NCBI GenBank assembly: GCA_024710165.1
Contig: JANJVG010000207.1
Location: 1-64,000, forward strand
Origin: Burkholderiaceae bacterium
Lineage (GTDB): Bacteria > Pseudomonadota > Gammaproteobacteria > Burkholderiales > Burkholderiaceae_C
DNA: 64,000 nt
Reading direction: 5' to 3'
Made by a program: the position numbers and the translations under genes. Shown piece by piece: positions 20,084-32,564 of this stretch. The notes beneath the pieces were generated by a model. The model was given only the letters and a program-made list of their open reading frames with translations. It did no database searches and was not told the origin of the DNA. The number at the start of each line of letters is the position of its first letter. Position 1 is the first letter of the stretch.

Positions 20084-21793
20084 TCACGCTTGCGGTGTTG
20101 CAGGCCTGAAACGATCGATCACATACCTGCTCATGCCCTTGGCCAGCTCTTGCTCGCCATGGAACACTGTGCCCAGGCCTTCCATGCGCAGCATCTGCGA
20201 TTCGGTCTCGCTGTGGGTTCGCAGCACGATTTCGATGTCGGGGTTCAGTGCACGGGCGGTCTCCACCATCTGGCGCACGTTCAACGGGTCGGGCGTGGCC
20301 ACCACCAGCATGGCAGCGTCGGCGATATGGGCCTGGATGAGCACGGCAGGGTCGGCCGCATTGCCTGACACCGCCGCCATACCCCGCTTGCGCAGGTCTT
20401 CGACCAGTTCGCGGTTCTGCTCCGCCACCACATAGGGAATGCCGCCTTCATCGAGCGAGCGGGCGATGCGGCGGCCCACCCGCCCATAGCCCACCAGAAC
20501 CACCTGGCCCTGCAGGTATTTGCGTTCGGTGCTCATGGGCAGCTCGGCGTAAGGGTCGTCCCGCTGCTCCAGGCGGCGGGCCAGGTCGGAGCGCACCAGA
20601 ACCCAGCGGCGCACCGGCTCCACCGCGGCAAACAGGAAAGGATTGAGCGCAATCGATATCAGCGCGCCCGCCAGCACCAGGCTCATGCCCTCACGGGGCA
20701 GCAGACCCAGCGACAACCCCAGACCTGCCAGAATGAACGAGAACTCCCCAATCTGCGCGAGGCTTGCCGCCACCGTGAGGGCGGTATTGAGCGGGTAGCG
20801 CAAGGCCAGCACCAGGCACAGCGCGGCAATCGACTTGCCGACGATGATGATGCCCACCACGCCAAGCACACGGGTGGGTTCATCCAGCACAATCTGCGGC
20901 TCAAAGAGCATGCCCACCGACACAAAAAACAGCACCGAAAACGCATCGCGCAGCGGCAACGACTCCTGCGCCGCCCGGTGGCTGAACTGGGATTCGCGCA
21001 TCACCATGCCTGCAAAAAAGGCACCCAGGGCAAACGACACGCTGAACAGGCCGGCTGCGCCATAGGCAATACCGATAGCGCAGGCCACCACAGACAGCGT
21101 GAACAACTCGCGCGAGCCGGTTTTGGCCACTTGCCACAGCAGCCAGGGCAAGGCGCGCCGACCAAAAACAAGCATCAGCGCAATGAAGGCCGAGACCTGC
21201 AGCAGGGTCTGGCCGATGGTTTGCCACAACGGCTGATCAGGCATGGCGCCTGCGGGCACCGGTCCGCCCAGCATTCCGGCCAGCGGGGGCAGCAGCACCA
21301 GCACCAGCACGGTGGCCAGGTCCTCAACCACCAGCCAGCCCACGGCAATGCGCCCGTTCATGCTGTCAAGCACGCCCCGCGACTCCAGCGCCTTCAGCAA
21401 TACCACCGTGCTGGCACACGACAGCGACACCCCGAACACCAGCCCCTGCCCCCAGGTCCAGCCCCACAACGAAGCCAAGCCCATGCCCAACAGCGTGGCC
21501 AGGCCCATCTGCACCACAGCCCCCGGGATGGCAATGCGCTTGACCGCCATCAAATCGCTGAGCGAGAAGTGCAGGCCCACGCCAAACATCAGCAGCATCA
21601 CGCCGATCTCGGAGAGCTGCGCAGCGATGTGCACATCGGCCACAAAACCCGGCGTGGCCGGGCCGATGATGATGCCCGCGATCAGGTAGCCCACCAGCGC
21701 CGGCAGCTTGACCCGCTCGGCAACAAAGCCCAGCACCAGTGCGATGCCAAAGCCTGCCGCAAGCGTCGTGATCAGGGGAAAGTTGTGTTCCAT
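20084..21793 (-). CDS. ybaL: CPA2 monovalent cation:proton antiporter with RCK/TrkA-N domain (YbaL/KefB-like)
   Basis: MEHNFPLITTLAAGFGIALVLGFVAERVKLPALVGYLIAGI; VVLVGYGRVGRRIARSLDEGGIPYVVAEQNRE. Confidence 0.9.
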   Translation of the reverse strand: MEHNFPLITTLAAGFGIALVLGFVAERVKLPALVGYLIAGIIIGPATPGFVADVHIAAQLSEIGVMLLMFGVGLHFSLSDLMAVKRIAIPGAVVQMGLATLLGMGLASLWGWTWGQGLVFGVSLSCASTVVLLKALESRGVLDSMNGRIAVGWLVVEDLATVLVLVLLPPLAGMLGGPVPAGAMPDQPLWQTIGQTLLQVSAFIALMLVFGRRALPWLLWQVAKTGSRELFTLSVVACAIGIAYGAAGLFSVSFALGAFFAGMVMRESQFSHRAAQESLPLRDAFSVLFFVSVGMLFEPQIVLDEPTRVLGVVGIIIVGKSIAALCLVLALRYPLNTALTVAASLAQIGEFSFILAGLGLSLGLLPREGMSLVLAGALISIALNPFLFAAVEPVRRWVLVRSDLARRLEQRDDPYAELPMSTERKYLQGQVVLVGYGRVGRRIARSLDEGGIPYVVAEQNRELVEDLRKRGMAAVSGNAADPAVLIQAHIADAAMLVVATPDPLNVRQMVETARALNPDIEIVLRTHSETESQMLRMEGLGTVFHGEQELAKGMSRYVIDRFRPATPQA

Positions 21794-21993
21794 GGCGTCC
21801 AGGGACGAGACGGGGCGGACCCATGACGCGGCCGATGCACGCATACACCAAGCCCATCGTCATCAGGATGGGCTCATTCTGTGGGACTTGGCGTTCTTCT
21901 TCAACCCAGGTTTCCCCATGAACCGCACCGAAAAAAGCGCCCCATGAACTGGGGGAGTGCGCCCATGCGCCAAAGCGCACGCCGGGCGCACGC

Positions 21994-24375
<2,382 letters not shown>

Positions 24376-24576
24376 GGGGGGGTGGGCGGCCTGGGTGAAA
24401 GGGCGGCGGCCGGTTGGGGGAGGCCGTGATTTTACGATGCCCCCCCGGAATTTCGCACCCAGCAGGGCTTGCCCCCACGCGGTGCGGGTCTTGGCCCGGG
24501 ACGTAGGCAGCCCGCCAGGGCCATGATCGACTGCTATGCTGGAATCACCCCCCGCTGTTGTCACGCCCGAACCGCC

Positions 24577-25173
24577 ATGAAACGCATCTCCCAGTACTTC
24601 TTCCGTGGCCTCATCGCCTTTCTGCCCGTAGCCCTCACGGTGTATGTGCTGATCCTCTTCGTCACCTGGACCGAGCGCTCCGCCATGGCGCTGATCCGCC
24701 CCATCACCGGTGATTTTTACCTGCCCGGCCTGGGCATTGCGCTCGGTGCACTGCTGATCGTGGCGCTGGGCGTGCTGATCTCGCTGCCGATTGCCTCACG
24801 ACTGCTGTCGTGGGTGGAACTGCCCTTCACCAACCTGCCGGTGGTGAAAAGCATTTACTCGTCGCTGAAGAACTTTGCCGACTATTTCGCGCCGCACGAG
24901 CAGGATGCGCAACAGGTAGTGCTGCTCAAGATGCCGGGCAACGATCTGGGCATCATCGGCCTGGTCACCCGCCAGAGCATGAAAGGCCTGCCCCGGGGCA
25001 TCGGCGATCTGGAAGACCAGGTAGCCGTCTACCTGCCCATGGGGTACATGATCGGCGGCTACACCGTGTTTGTGCCGCGCAACTGGACAGTGCCGGTGGA
25101 CATGACGGTCGAAGAAGCCATGCGCATGGCCTTGATTGCCTTCATGGCATCGGGCAAAGGCAAAGTGGAGTGA
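24577..25173 (+). CDS. DUF502 family membrane protein
   Basis: [66 protein letters not shown]. Confidence 0.88.
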   Translation: MKRISQYFFRGLIAFLPVALTVYVLILFVTWTERSAMALIRPITGDFYLPGLGIALGALLIVALGVLISLPIASRLLSWVELPFTNLPVVKSIYSSLKNFADYFAPHEQDAQQVVLLKMPGNDLGIIGLVTRQSMKGLPRGIGDLEDQVAVYLPMGYMIGGYTVFVPRNWTVPVDMTVEEAMRMALIAFMASGKGKVE

Positions 25174-25213
25174 GCCAGTCGCGCGCCCCTGCGTCCATGC
25201 CACCCTGACAAGG

Positions 25214-26248
25214 TCAGGAGCCTCGCCACCCCCGGTACTGCCCCGGCCCCACCCCCTGCCACTGCTTGAACGCATGGTGAAAAGCCGATGGCTCCTGGTA
25301 GCCCAGCAGGTAGCCCACCTCGGTGATGGGCATGTCCGAATGGGCCAGGTAGTGGCAGGCCAGTTCGTGGCGTGTGGCGTCCAGCAGGGTCTGGAAGGCT
25401 ACACCCGCATCCATCAGGCGGCGCTGCAGGGTGCGGGTGGACAGGTGCAGGTCGTCGGCCACGTCGGCCAGCTTGACGGCGCCCAGCCCCAGCCGGGCCG
25501 AGATACGCTGGCGCACCTGGGCCACGATGCCGGTGTCGCGCGGGTGGCGCGCCTGCAGCAGTTCGTCGGCATGGCGCTGCAGCAGCGGCAGCAGGGCCTT
25601 GTTGGCCTGGGGAATGGGCAGGTCCAGCAGCGCCGCCGGAAAGATGGCGCGGTGCGCCGCACCACCCCAGCGCAACTGCGCGCCGCTGGCCTGGGCGATG
25701 GCCTGGGCCGTGGCCTCGTCGCGCGTGTGGGCGAACTCCAGCACAAAACCGCTGATGGGCTGGCCCACCAGCCACTGCGCGCAGGTCTGGATGCCTGCGA
25801 ACACCGACTCGGCCAGCGCATCGGCCGCCGGGTGGGTGGCCCAGTCGTTGCGCCAGGCGTACTCCACCGTGTCGCCCTGCCGCGCAAAGGACGAGCGCCC
25901 CAAATCGTGCACCAGCGACTCGAAGCGCAGCACCTGCGCCAGCGCCTCACCCAGCGTGGGGCAGGCCAGCAACAGGATGCCATTGACGCCGTAGGTGGTG
26001 GGCTTGACACTGCTGCCGAGGCGCCAGCCAAAGCCCGGCCCCGCGTGCGCCAACGCCTGCTGCAGCAGGGCGAGGTAGGCGGTGACGGGCATGTCGTCCT
26101 CGCCCGGCGCGTCGTGGCCCAGGGCTTGCGCCAGGGCGGCAGCGGGCACACCCTCGGCGCGCGCGGCGTCCCACAGCGTGCGCGCGTAGGGGGCCACAAC
26201 CCGGGGCGCGGGCGTGTTTGGCGTGATGGAACAATCGGTTGGCGGCAT
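25214..26248 (-). CDS. AraC family transcriptional regulator
   Basis: C-terminal VADDLHLSTRTLQRRLMDAGVAFQTLLDATRHELACHYLAHSDMPITEVGYLLGYQEPSAFHHAFKQWQGVGPGQYR. Confidence 0.93.
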   Translation of the reverse strand: MPPTDCSITPNTPAPRVVAPYARTLWDAARAEGVPAAALAQALGHDAPGEDDMPVTAYLALLQQALAHAGPGFGWRLGSSVKPTTYGVNGILLLACPTLGEALAQVLRFESLVHDLGRSSFARQGDTVEYAWRNDWATHPAADALAESVFAGIQTCAQWLVGQPISGFVLEFAHTRDEATAQAIAQASGAQLRWGGAAHRAIFPAALLDLPIPQANKALLPLLQRHADELLQARHPRDTGIVAQVRQRISARLGLGAVKLADVADDLHLSTRTLQRRLMDAGVAFQTLLDATRHELACHYLAHSDMPITEVGYLLGYQEPSAFHHAFKQWQGVGPGQYRGWRGS

Positions 26249-26307
26249 TGCGAAATGGCAAACGGGCGCCCCATCCCTACAGTAGCGCCCATTGTTGGGA
26301 GTATGTC

Positions 26308-27924
26308 ATGCGACGCTGGAACGGCTGGGGCGACGACGCCACCGCGATGAACCTGGGCGAAGGCGCCCGTGCCATGCTGGCCGAGCGGCTCGGCCCGGGC
26401 CACCCTGCGCAGGACGCGCGGCGCGAGGACCTGCTGGCGCACATCCCGCCCTCGCGCCTGCCCGAGCACCCCTTGATCGACCGCAGCCCCGAGGCGCGCC
26501 TCCCCGTGGCCTGGGGCGAGAGCTATGCCGACTGGATCCGCAAGCGCCTGGGCCACCTGCCGCCGGTGCCCGATGGCGTGGCCTTTGTGGAATCGGGCGA
26601 GCAGGTGCGCGCACTGCTTCATCTCGCGCACGCGCAGCGCTGGGTAGTGATTCCGTTCGCGGGCGGCACCAGCGTGTCGGGCCACCTGGACTGCCCCGCG
26701 GGCGAGCGGCCCGTGCTCTCCCTGCACCTGGGGCGCCTGAACCGCCTGCTGCACCTGGACAAGACCAGCCAGCTCGCCACCTTCGGTGCGGGCACGCCCG
26801 GGCCGCTGGTCGAATCGCAGTTGCGCGCCCAGGGCTACACGCTGGGGCATTTTCCGCAGTCGTTCGAATACTCCACCGTGGGCGGCTGGGTGGTCACGCG
26901 CTCCAGCGGGCAGCAGTCGCTGCGTTACGGGCGCATCGAGCAGCTTTTTGCCGGGGGCCGCATGGAGACGCCCGTGGGCACGCTCACCCTGCCCACCCTG
27001 CCCGCCGCCAGTGCCGGGCCGGACCTGCGCGAGATCGTGCTCGGCTCCGAAGGGCGCTTGGGCGTGCTGACCGAGGCCACCGTGCGCGTCTCGCCCCTGC
27101 CGGGGCACGAGAGCTTTCACGCCCTCTTCCTGCCCGGCTGGGACGCCGCCGAGGCCGCCGTGCGCGCGCTGGTGCAAGAGCGCCTGCCGCTGTCCATGCT
27201 GCGGCTGTCCAACGGCATCGAAACCGAGACCAACCTGCGCCTGGCAGGCCATGAGCGCCAGATCGCGCTGCTGGAGCGCTACCTGGGCTGGCGCGGCTGC
27301 GGCCAGGGCAAATGCCTGCTGACCCTGGGCGTGACCGCCGCCCCCGCCACCGCGCGCCACGCCCTGCGCGCCGCGCGCAAGCTGCTGGCGCGGCATGGCG
27401 CGGTGTACATCGGCCCGGCCCTGGGCAGCAAATGGGCGGCCAACCGCTTCAAGGGCCCCTACCTGCGCAACACCCTGTGGGAGCTGGGCTACAGCGTGGA
27501 CACCATCGAGACCGCCGTGGACTGGCCCCAGGTCAAGCCGCTGATGTTGGCCATGGAACAGGCCGCGCGCGATGCCTTCGCGCCCTTCGGCACGCCCGTG
27601 CACGCCTTCACCCACCTCTCGCACCTGTACCCGCAGGGCAGCAGCATCTATGCGCAATACGTCTGGCCCACGGCACCGGGCGGCTTTGCGCCCAACTTTG
27701 CGCGCTGGCAGGCGCTCAAAAAAGCCGTGGCCGCACAGATTGCCGCGCACGGCGGCACCGTGAGCCACCAGCACGGCGTGGGGCGCGACCATGCCGCGCA
27801 CCTGGCACAGGAGAAAGGCCCGCTGGGCATGGCAACGCTGGCCGGGCTGTGCCGCCAGTTCGACCCGCACGGCATCATGAACCCCGGCAAGCTTTTGCAG
27901 GATGGCGGACCATGGAGGGACTGA
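26308..27924 (+). CDS. FAD-binding oxidase, alkyldihydroxyacetonephosphate synthase/glycolate oxidase-like
   Basis: VIPFAGGTSVSGHLDCP FAD-binding region, QSFEYSTVGGWVVTRSSGQQSLRYGRIEQL, C-terminal HGTVSHQHGVGRDH-like segment. Confidence 0.88.
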   Translation: MRRWNGWGDDATAMNLGEGARAMLAERLGPGHPAQDARREDLLAHIPPSRLPEHPLIDRSPEARLPVAWGESYADWIRKRLGHLPPVPDGVAFVESGEQVRALLHLAHAQRWVVIPFAGGTSVSGHLDCPAGERPVLSLHLGRLNRLLHLDKTSQLATFGAGTPGPLVESQLRAQGYTLGHFPQSFEYSTVGGWVVTRSSGQQSLRYGRIEQLFAGGRMETPVGTLTLPTLPAASAGPDLREIVLGSEGRLGVLTEATVRVSPLPGHESFHALFLPGWDAAEAAVRALVQERLPLSMLRLSNGIETETNLRLAGHERQIALLERYLGWRGCGQGKCLLTLGVTAAPATARHALRAARKLLARHGAVYIGPALGSKWAANRFKGPYLRNTLWELGYSVDTIETAVDWPQVKPLMLAMEQAARDAFAPFGTPVHAFTHLSHLYPQGSSIYAQYVWPTAPGGFAPNFARWQALKKAVAAQIAAHGGTVSHQHGVGRDHAAHLAQEKGPLGMATLAGLCRQFDPHGIMNPGKLLQDGGPWRD

Positions 27925-29534
27925 ACGGCGCACTCCCCCCCGGCGCATTCCCGCCGCGCGCCCAGGCGCTGGCACGGCTCACCGCGCAGGAATGGGACCT
28001 GGCCGTCATCGGCGGCGGCATCACCGGCGCGGGCGTGGCGCAGCAGGCCGCGGCCCAGGGCTGGCGCGTGCTGCTGGTGGAGCAGCGCGACTTTGCCTGG
28101 GGCACGTCGAGCCGTTCATCCAAACTGGTGCACGGCGGGCTGCGCTACCTGAAGCAAGGCGACCTGAAGACCACCCTGCATTCGGTGCGCGAGCGCAAGC
28201 GCCTGCTGCGGGAAGCCCCGGGCCTGGTGGAGCCGCAGAGCTTTCTGTTCGCCGACTGCGCGGGCCGCAAGCCGGGGCGCTGGCTCATGCAGACCGGCCT
28301 GGCGGTGTACGACCTGATGGCGGGAAACCATCGGGCACGTGGCAGCCACTACCACGCAGACCTGGCAGCCACGCAGATGCTCGCGCCCGGCCTGGCACCG
28401 CCCGGCCTGCGCGGCGCGCTGGTCTTCCAGGATGCCAAGACCGACGACGCCCGCCTGGTGCTGCGCGTGTTGCAGGAGGCGCGGCGGCTGGGCGCCACCA
28501 CGCTCAATTACCTGGCGGCCCAGGGCCTGCAGACCGAACAAGGCCGCGTGGCGGGCCTGGAGCTGCAGGATGCCCTGGAGGGGCAGCGCTACACCGTGCG
28601 CGCGCGCTGCGTGGTCAACGCCACCGGTGCCTGGGCCGACCGGCTGCGCACCGGCACGGGCGCCCGGCCCCTGCTGCGCCCATTGCGCGGCAGCCATCTT
28701 GTCGTGCCCTTCTGGCGCCTGCCGGTGGCGCAGAGCATCAGCTTTATGCACCCGCAGGACGGGCGCCCGGTCTTCCTCTACCCGTGGGAAGGCGCCACGC
28801 TCATCGGCACCACCGACCTGGACCACCACGCACCGCTCGACGCCGAGGCGAGCATCACGGCCGCCGAGGTGGACTATCTGCTGGACGCCGTGAACGACCA
28901 GTTCCCCGCCACGCACCTGCGAGCAGCCGACGTGATCGCCTGCTACGCCGGCGTGCGCCCGGTGCTCGACGACGGCCAGAAGGACGCCTCGAAAGCCACG
29001 CGCGACCATGTGGTGCGCGACGAAGCGGGCCTCATCACGCTGACGGGCGGCAAACTGACCACCTTCCGCCTCATGGCGCAGGACGCGCTGGCCCTGGCCG
29101 CGCCGCATGTGGGCCAGCCGTTTGCGCGCAGCGATGCGCCCTTGTTCACCCCCGCCAGCCCGCTGGACCCACGCTGGAGCCCCGCCGTGCGCCAGCGCCT
29201 GCAGGCGCGCTACGGCAGCCTGGCCTCCGCGCTGTGCGCCAGTGCGAACCGCGACGACCTGGAGTGCATTCCCGGCACGCAGACGCTGTGGATCGAGCTG
29301 CCCCTGGCCGCCCGCCACGAGGCCGTGGAGCACCTGGACGACCTGCTGCTGCGCCGCACTCGGCTGGGCATTCTGCTGCCGCAAGGCGCACTGGAACACC
29401 TGCCGCGCATCCGCGCGCTGTGCGCACCGCACCTGGGCTGGAGCGATGCGCGCTGGGAGGCGGAAATCGCCCGCTACCGCGCACTGGTGCACACCCACTA
29501 TCAGCTGCCGAATTTAGAAAAAATTGGCATCTAA
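27912..29534 (+). CDS. FAD-dependent glycerol-3-phosphate dehydrogenase/oxidase
   Basis: DLAVIGGGITGAGVAQQAAAQGWRVLLVEQRDFAWGTSSRSSKLVHGGLRYL; overlaps the preceding gene. Confidence 0.93.
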   Translation: MEGLNGALPPGAFPPRAQALARLTAQEWDLAVIGGGITGAGVAQQAAAQGWRVLLVEQRDFAWGTSSRSSKLVHGGLRYLKQGDLKTTLHSVRERKRLLREAPGLVEPQSFLFADCAGRKPGRWLMQTGLAVYDLMAGNHRARGSHYHADLAATQMLAPGLAPPGLRGALVFQDAKTDDARLVLRVLQEARRLGATTLNYLAAQGLQTEQGRVAGLELQDALEGQRYTVRARCVVNATGAWADRLRTGTGARPLLRPLRGSHLVVPFWRLPVAQSISFMHPQDGRPVFLYPWEGATLIGTTDLDHHAPLDAEASITAAEVDYLLDAVNDQFPATHLRAADVIACYAGVRPVLDDGQKDASKATRDHVVRDEAGLITLTGGKLTTFRLMAQDALALAAPHVGQPFARSDAPLFTPASPLDPRWSPAVRQRLQARYGSLASALCASANRDDLECIPGTQTLWIELPLAARHEAVEHLDDLLLRRTRLGILLPQGALEHLPRIRALCAPHLGWSDARWEAEIARYRALVHTHYQLPNLEKIGI

Positions 29535-29579
29535 CGCTTATCCATATTGCGTAAGCAGCTATCAAAACAATAGCATTTG
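29513..29579 (-). repeat. Dispersed ~60 bp semi-palindromic element, copy E; contains the 3' end and stop codon of the GlpD-like gene
   Basis: Minus strand AATGCTATTGTTTTGATAGCTGCTTACGCAATATGGATAAGCGTTAGATGCCAATTTTTTCTAAA; GCTAT/ATAGC stem. Confidence 0.8.
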
Positions 29580-29594
29580 ACTCCAGGAGACCCC

Positions 29595-31157
29595 ATGACC
29601 CAGCCCTACCTGCTGGCCATAGACAACGGCACCCAGAGCGTGCGGGCCCTGCTGTTCGATCTGCACGGCAACCTGGTGGACAAGGCACAGGTGCCCATCA
29701 CCACCTACCAGTCGCCCCAGCCCGGCTGGATGGAGAACGACCCCGAGGCCTTCTGGCAAACGCTGTGCCAGGCCTGTCAGCGCCTGTGGGCCAGCACGGC
29801 GGTGCCCAAGGAGGCGATTGCCGGCGTGGTCGTCACCACGCAGCGCGGCACCACGGTGTCGCTGGGGGCCGACGGGCAGCCGCTGCGCCCCTCCATGATC
29901 TGGCTGGACCAGCGCCGCGCCGAGCTGGCCCCGCGCCTGCCCTGGTGGTGGGAGGCGGCCTTTGCCGCCATCGGCATGCAGGGCACCGTGCGCCACTTCC
30001 AGCGCGAGGCCGAGGCCAACTGGATCGCCCAGCACCAGCCCGACCTCTGGGCGCGCACCGACAAGTTTTTGCTGCTCTCGGGCTACCTGCACTGGCGCCT
30101 GGCGGGGCGCATGGTCGATTCGGTGGCCTCGCAGGTCGGCTATGTGCCCTTTGATTACAAAAAAGGCCGCTGGGCGCCGCCGCACGACTGGAAGTGGCAC
30201 GCCCTGCCCGTGCGCCCGTCCATGCTGCCCGAGCTGGTGCAGCCGGGCACGGTGATCGGCACCGTCACCCCCCAGGCCGCGCAGGACACCGGCATCCCCG
30301 CCGGCCTGCCCGTCGTGGCGGGCGCGGCCGACAAAGCCTGCGAGGTCATCGGCGCGGGCTGCCTCACACCCGAGATCGCCTGCCTGTCCTACGGCACGGC
30401 CGCCACCATCAATACCACCACGCCGCGCTACCTGGAGGCCACGCCCTTCATCCCGCCCTACCAGGCCGCCGTGCCGGGGCACTACAACACCGAGGTGCAG
30501 ATCACGCGCGGCTTCTGGATGGTGAGCTGGTTCAGGGAACAGTTCGGCCAGCACGAGGAGCGGCTGGCGCGAGAGCGCGGCGTGCCGCCCGAAAGCCTGT
30601 TCGATGAACTGGTCAACGCCGTGCCCCCCGGCGCGCAGGGCCTGATGCTGCAGCCCTTCTGGAACCCCGGCATCAAGGTGCCCGGCCCCGAGGCCAAGGG
30701 CGCCGTGATCGGCTTTGGCGACGTTCACACCCGCGCCCACCTGTACCGCGCCATCCTCGAAGGGCTGGCCTACGCGCTGCGCGAGGCCAAGGAGCGCATC
30801 GAAAAGCGCGGCGGCGCGCCCATCGAGCGCGTGCGCGTCTCGGGCGGCGGCTCGCAGAGCGACGCGGCCATGCAGATCACCGCCAACATCTTCAACCTTC
30901 CCTGCGAGCGCCCGCACCTCTACGAAACCAGCGGCCTGGGCGCGGCCATCATTGCCAGCGTGGGCCTGGGGCTGCACCCCGACTTCGCCACCGCCGTGCG
31001 CGCCATGACGCGCATCGGCCAGATGTTCCAGCCCGAGCCAGAGCACGCGCGCACCTACGAGCAGCTCTACCGCCGCGTCTATTGCCGCATGTACGAAAGG
31101 TTGCAGCCCCTGTACCGCGACATCCGCGCCATCACCGGCTACCCTTCGCAAGACTGA
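29595..31157 (+). CDS. FGGY family carbohydrate kinase (glycerol/xylulose kinase-like)
   Basis: YLLAIDNGTQSVRALLFDLHGNLV; LEGLAYALREAKERIE...VRVSGGGSQSDAAMQITANIF. Confidence 0.93.
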   Translation: MTQPYLLAIDNGTQSVRALLFDLHGNLVDKAQVPITTYQSPQPGWMENDPEAFWQTLCQACQRLWASTAVPKEAIAGVVVTTQRGTTVSLGADGQPLRPSMIWLDQRRAELAPRLPWWWEAAFAAIGMQGTVRHFQREAEANWIAQHQPDLWARTDKFLLLSGYLHWRLAGRMVDSVASQVGYVPFDYKKGRWAPPHDWKWHALPVRPSMLPELVQPGTVIGTVTPQAAQDTGIPAGLPVVAGAADKACEVIGAGCLTPEIACLSYGTAATINTTTPRYLEATPFIPPYQAAVPGHYNTEVQITRGFWMVSWFREQFGQHEERLARERGVPPESLFDELVNAVPPGAQGLMLQPFWNPGIKVPGPEAKGAVIGFGDVHTRAHLYRAILEGLAYALREAKERIEKRGGAPIERVRVSGGGSQSDAAMQITANIFNLPCERPHLYETSGLGAAIIASVGLGLHPDFATAVRAMTRIGQMFQPEPEHARTYEQLYRRVYCRMYERLQPLYRDIRAITGYPSQD

Positions 31158-31176
31158 AACCGCACAAGGCACCCCC

Positions 31177-32532
31177 GTGAAACGCCTCCTCATCACCACC
31201 CTGCTGGCCGTCAGCGCCACCAGCCCCGCGTGGGCCTGGAGCAACCACGCCCTGGCCAACTACCGCGCCTTCGAGGTCCTGCCCGAAGTCGCCCAGGCCG
31301 CCGCCGTGCCCGCCGAGCCTCTCGAAAGCTTTCTGGCTGCGCAGGCCCAGCCCATCGCCGCCCTGCTGGACAGCCAGGACGCCTGGGCCCGGGCCCACAT
31401 CGCGCACTACCCGCCCCTGCCCGCCGCACTGCGCTTTGATGCCCAGGTGGCGCAGCAAGGCCCGCAGGCGCTGCGCAAGGCCTTTTTGACGGCACTGCGC
31501 GTCTCGCCCGAAAGCCGCCTGGCGCTCTATGTGCAACCCGATCCCTGGGCACCGGCCCCCGACCCCGCCACGCGGCTGGAGCACGATGTCGTCAGCGCCC
31601 TGCCCGCACGCGACAAGGACGGCGGCGGCCACACCTTCGTGCGCCTGCGCGCGGGTGACAGCGTGGCGCCCCTGGCCGTGCTCGCCTCGGCCAGCGACGA
31701 ACCCGACTACGGCATGGACCTGAACCTGTGGGAAGATAGCCCCTCCGACTGGGGCCCGCGCTACGGCTTCGGCAAGATTCCCTTCGGCAACCCGAACCTC
31801 AGCTTCTCCACCCAGGCGCCCTTCCACATGGGCTACCACCATGAATCCAGTGTCATCTACATGGCGGCGGGGTTCTTGAAGCGCACCTACCCGCTGCTGC
31901 GCATCCACCAGTACGCAGGGCTGTCGGAACTGGCGTTTCGCACCGGGCACCCCTACTGGGGCTGGCGCTTTGCCGGGCTGGCGCTGCACTACCTGCAGGA
32001 CCTGACCCAGCCCTACCATGCCAGCCTGGCGCCGGGTTTCTCGTCCACGCGGCTCATCGGCATCAACCTGATGGCCATGCTGGGCATGCCCGGCGCCAAG
32101 AACGACATGGTCATCCTGCTGTCCAACCGCCACTTCGTGCTGGAACGCTATGAAAGCCAGATGATCCAGGCCAGCGCCCTGGCCCGCCAGAGCGGCAGCG
32201 TGGACCAGGCCCTGCGCGACACCAGCACCGACGCCAGCCACCCCACCTGGAGCGAAACCTACGCCCGCCACACCGTCGCCCGGCAGGCCCACGCCCTGGG
32301 CCCCGCCGTGACCGAGCAAATGCTGGCCAGCGTGCAGCCCGGCTACGTCAACGACCCCAGCTTCGACTTCGGCGTGCACGCCAAGGACATCGACCTGGTG
32401 GCCGAAGTCGCCAGCCAGGGCGAAGCGCAGCGCCAGGTGCTGGAATCCACCATCGCCACCCTGATGCGCAACTTTGGCGCGCACAGCCGCAACATGCTGC
32501 GCGGCATCCTGGGAGAGACCACCCCGCCCTGA
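31177..32532 (+). CDS. Predicted exported zinc-dependent phospholipase C/P1-nuclease-fold protein
   Basis: Signal peptide ending SPAWA before WSNHALANY; GLALHYLQDLTQPYHASL (HxxxD...PxH) motif. Confidence 0.7.
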   Translation: MKRLLITTLLAVSATSPAWAWSNHALANYRAFEVLPEVAQAAAVPAEPLESFLAAQAQPIAALLDSQDAWARAHIAHYPPLPAALRFDAQVAQQGPQALRKAFLTALRVSPESRLALYVQPDPWAPAPDPATRLEHDVVSALPARDKDGGGHTFVRLRAGDSVAPLAVLASASDEPDYGMDLNLWEDSPSDWGPRYGFGKIPFGNPNLSFSTQAPFHMGYHHESSVIYMAAGFLKRTYPLLRIHQYAGLSELAFRTGHPYWGWRFAGLALHYLQDLTQPYHASLAPGFSSTRLIGINLMAMLGMPGAKNDMVILLSNRHFVLERYESQMIQASALARQSGSVDQALRDTSTDASHPTWSETYARHTVARQAHALGPAVTEQMLASVQPGYVNDPSFDFGVHAKDIDLVAEVASQGEAQRQVLESTIATLMRNFGAHSRNMLRGILGETTPP

Positions 32533-32564
32533 CCCGGTGCACGCCCGGGTAAGCTATTGCCCCC

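Noticed and set aside
25414-27975. 853-aa minus-strand ORF spanning the FAD oxidase and AraC gene
   Set aside because: Antisense to the FAD oxidase, then a wrong frame of the AraC gene; compositional artefact.
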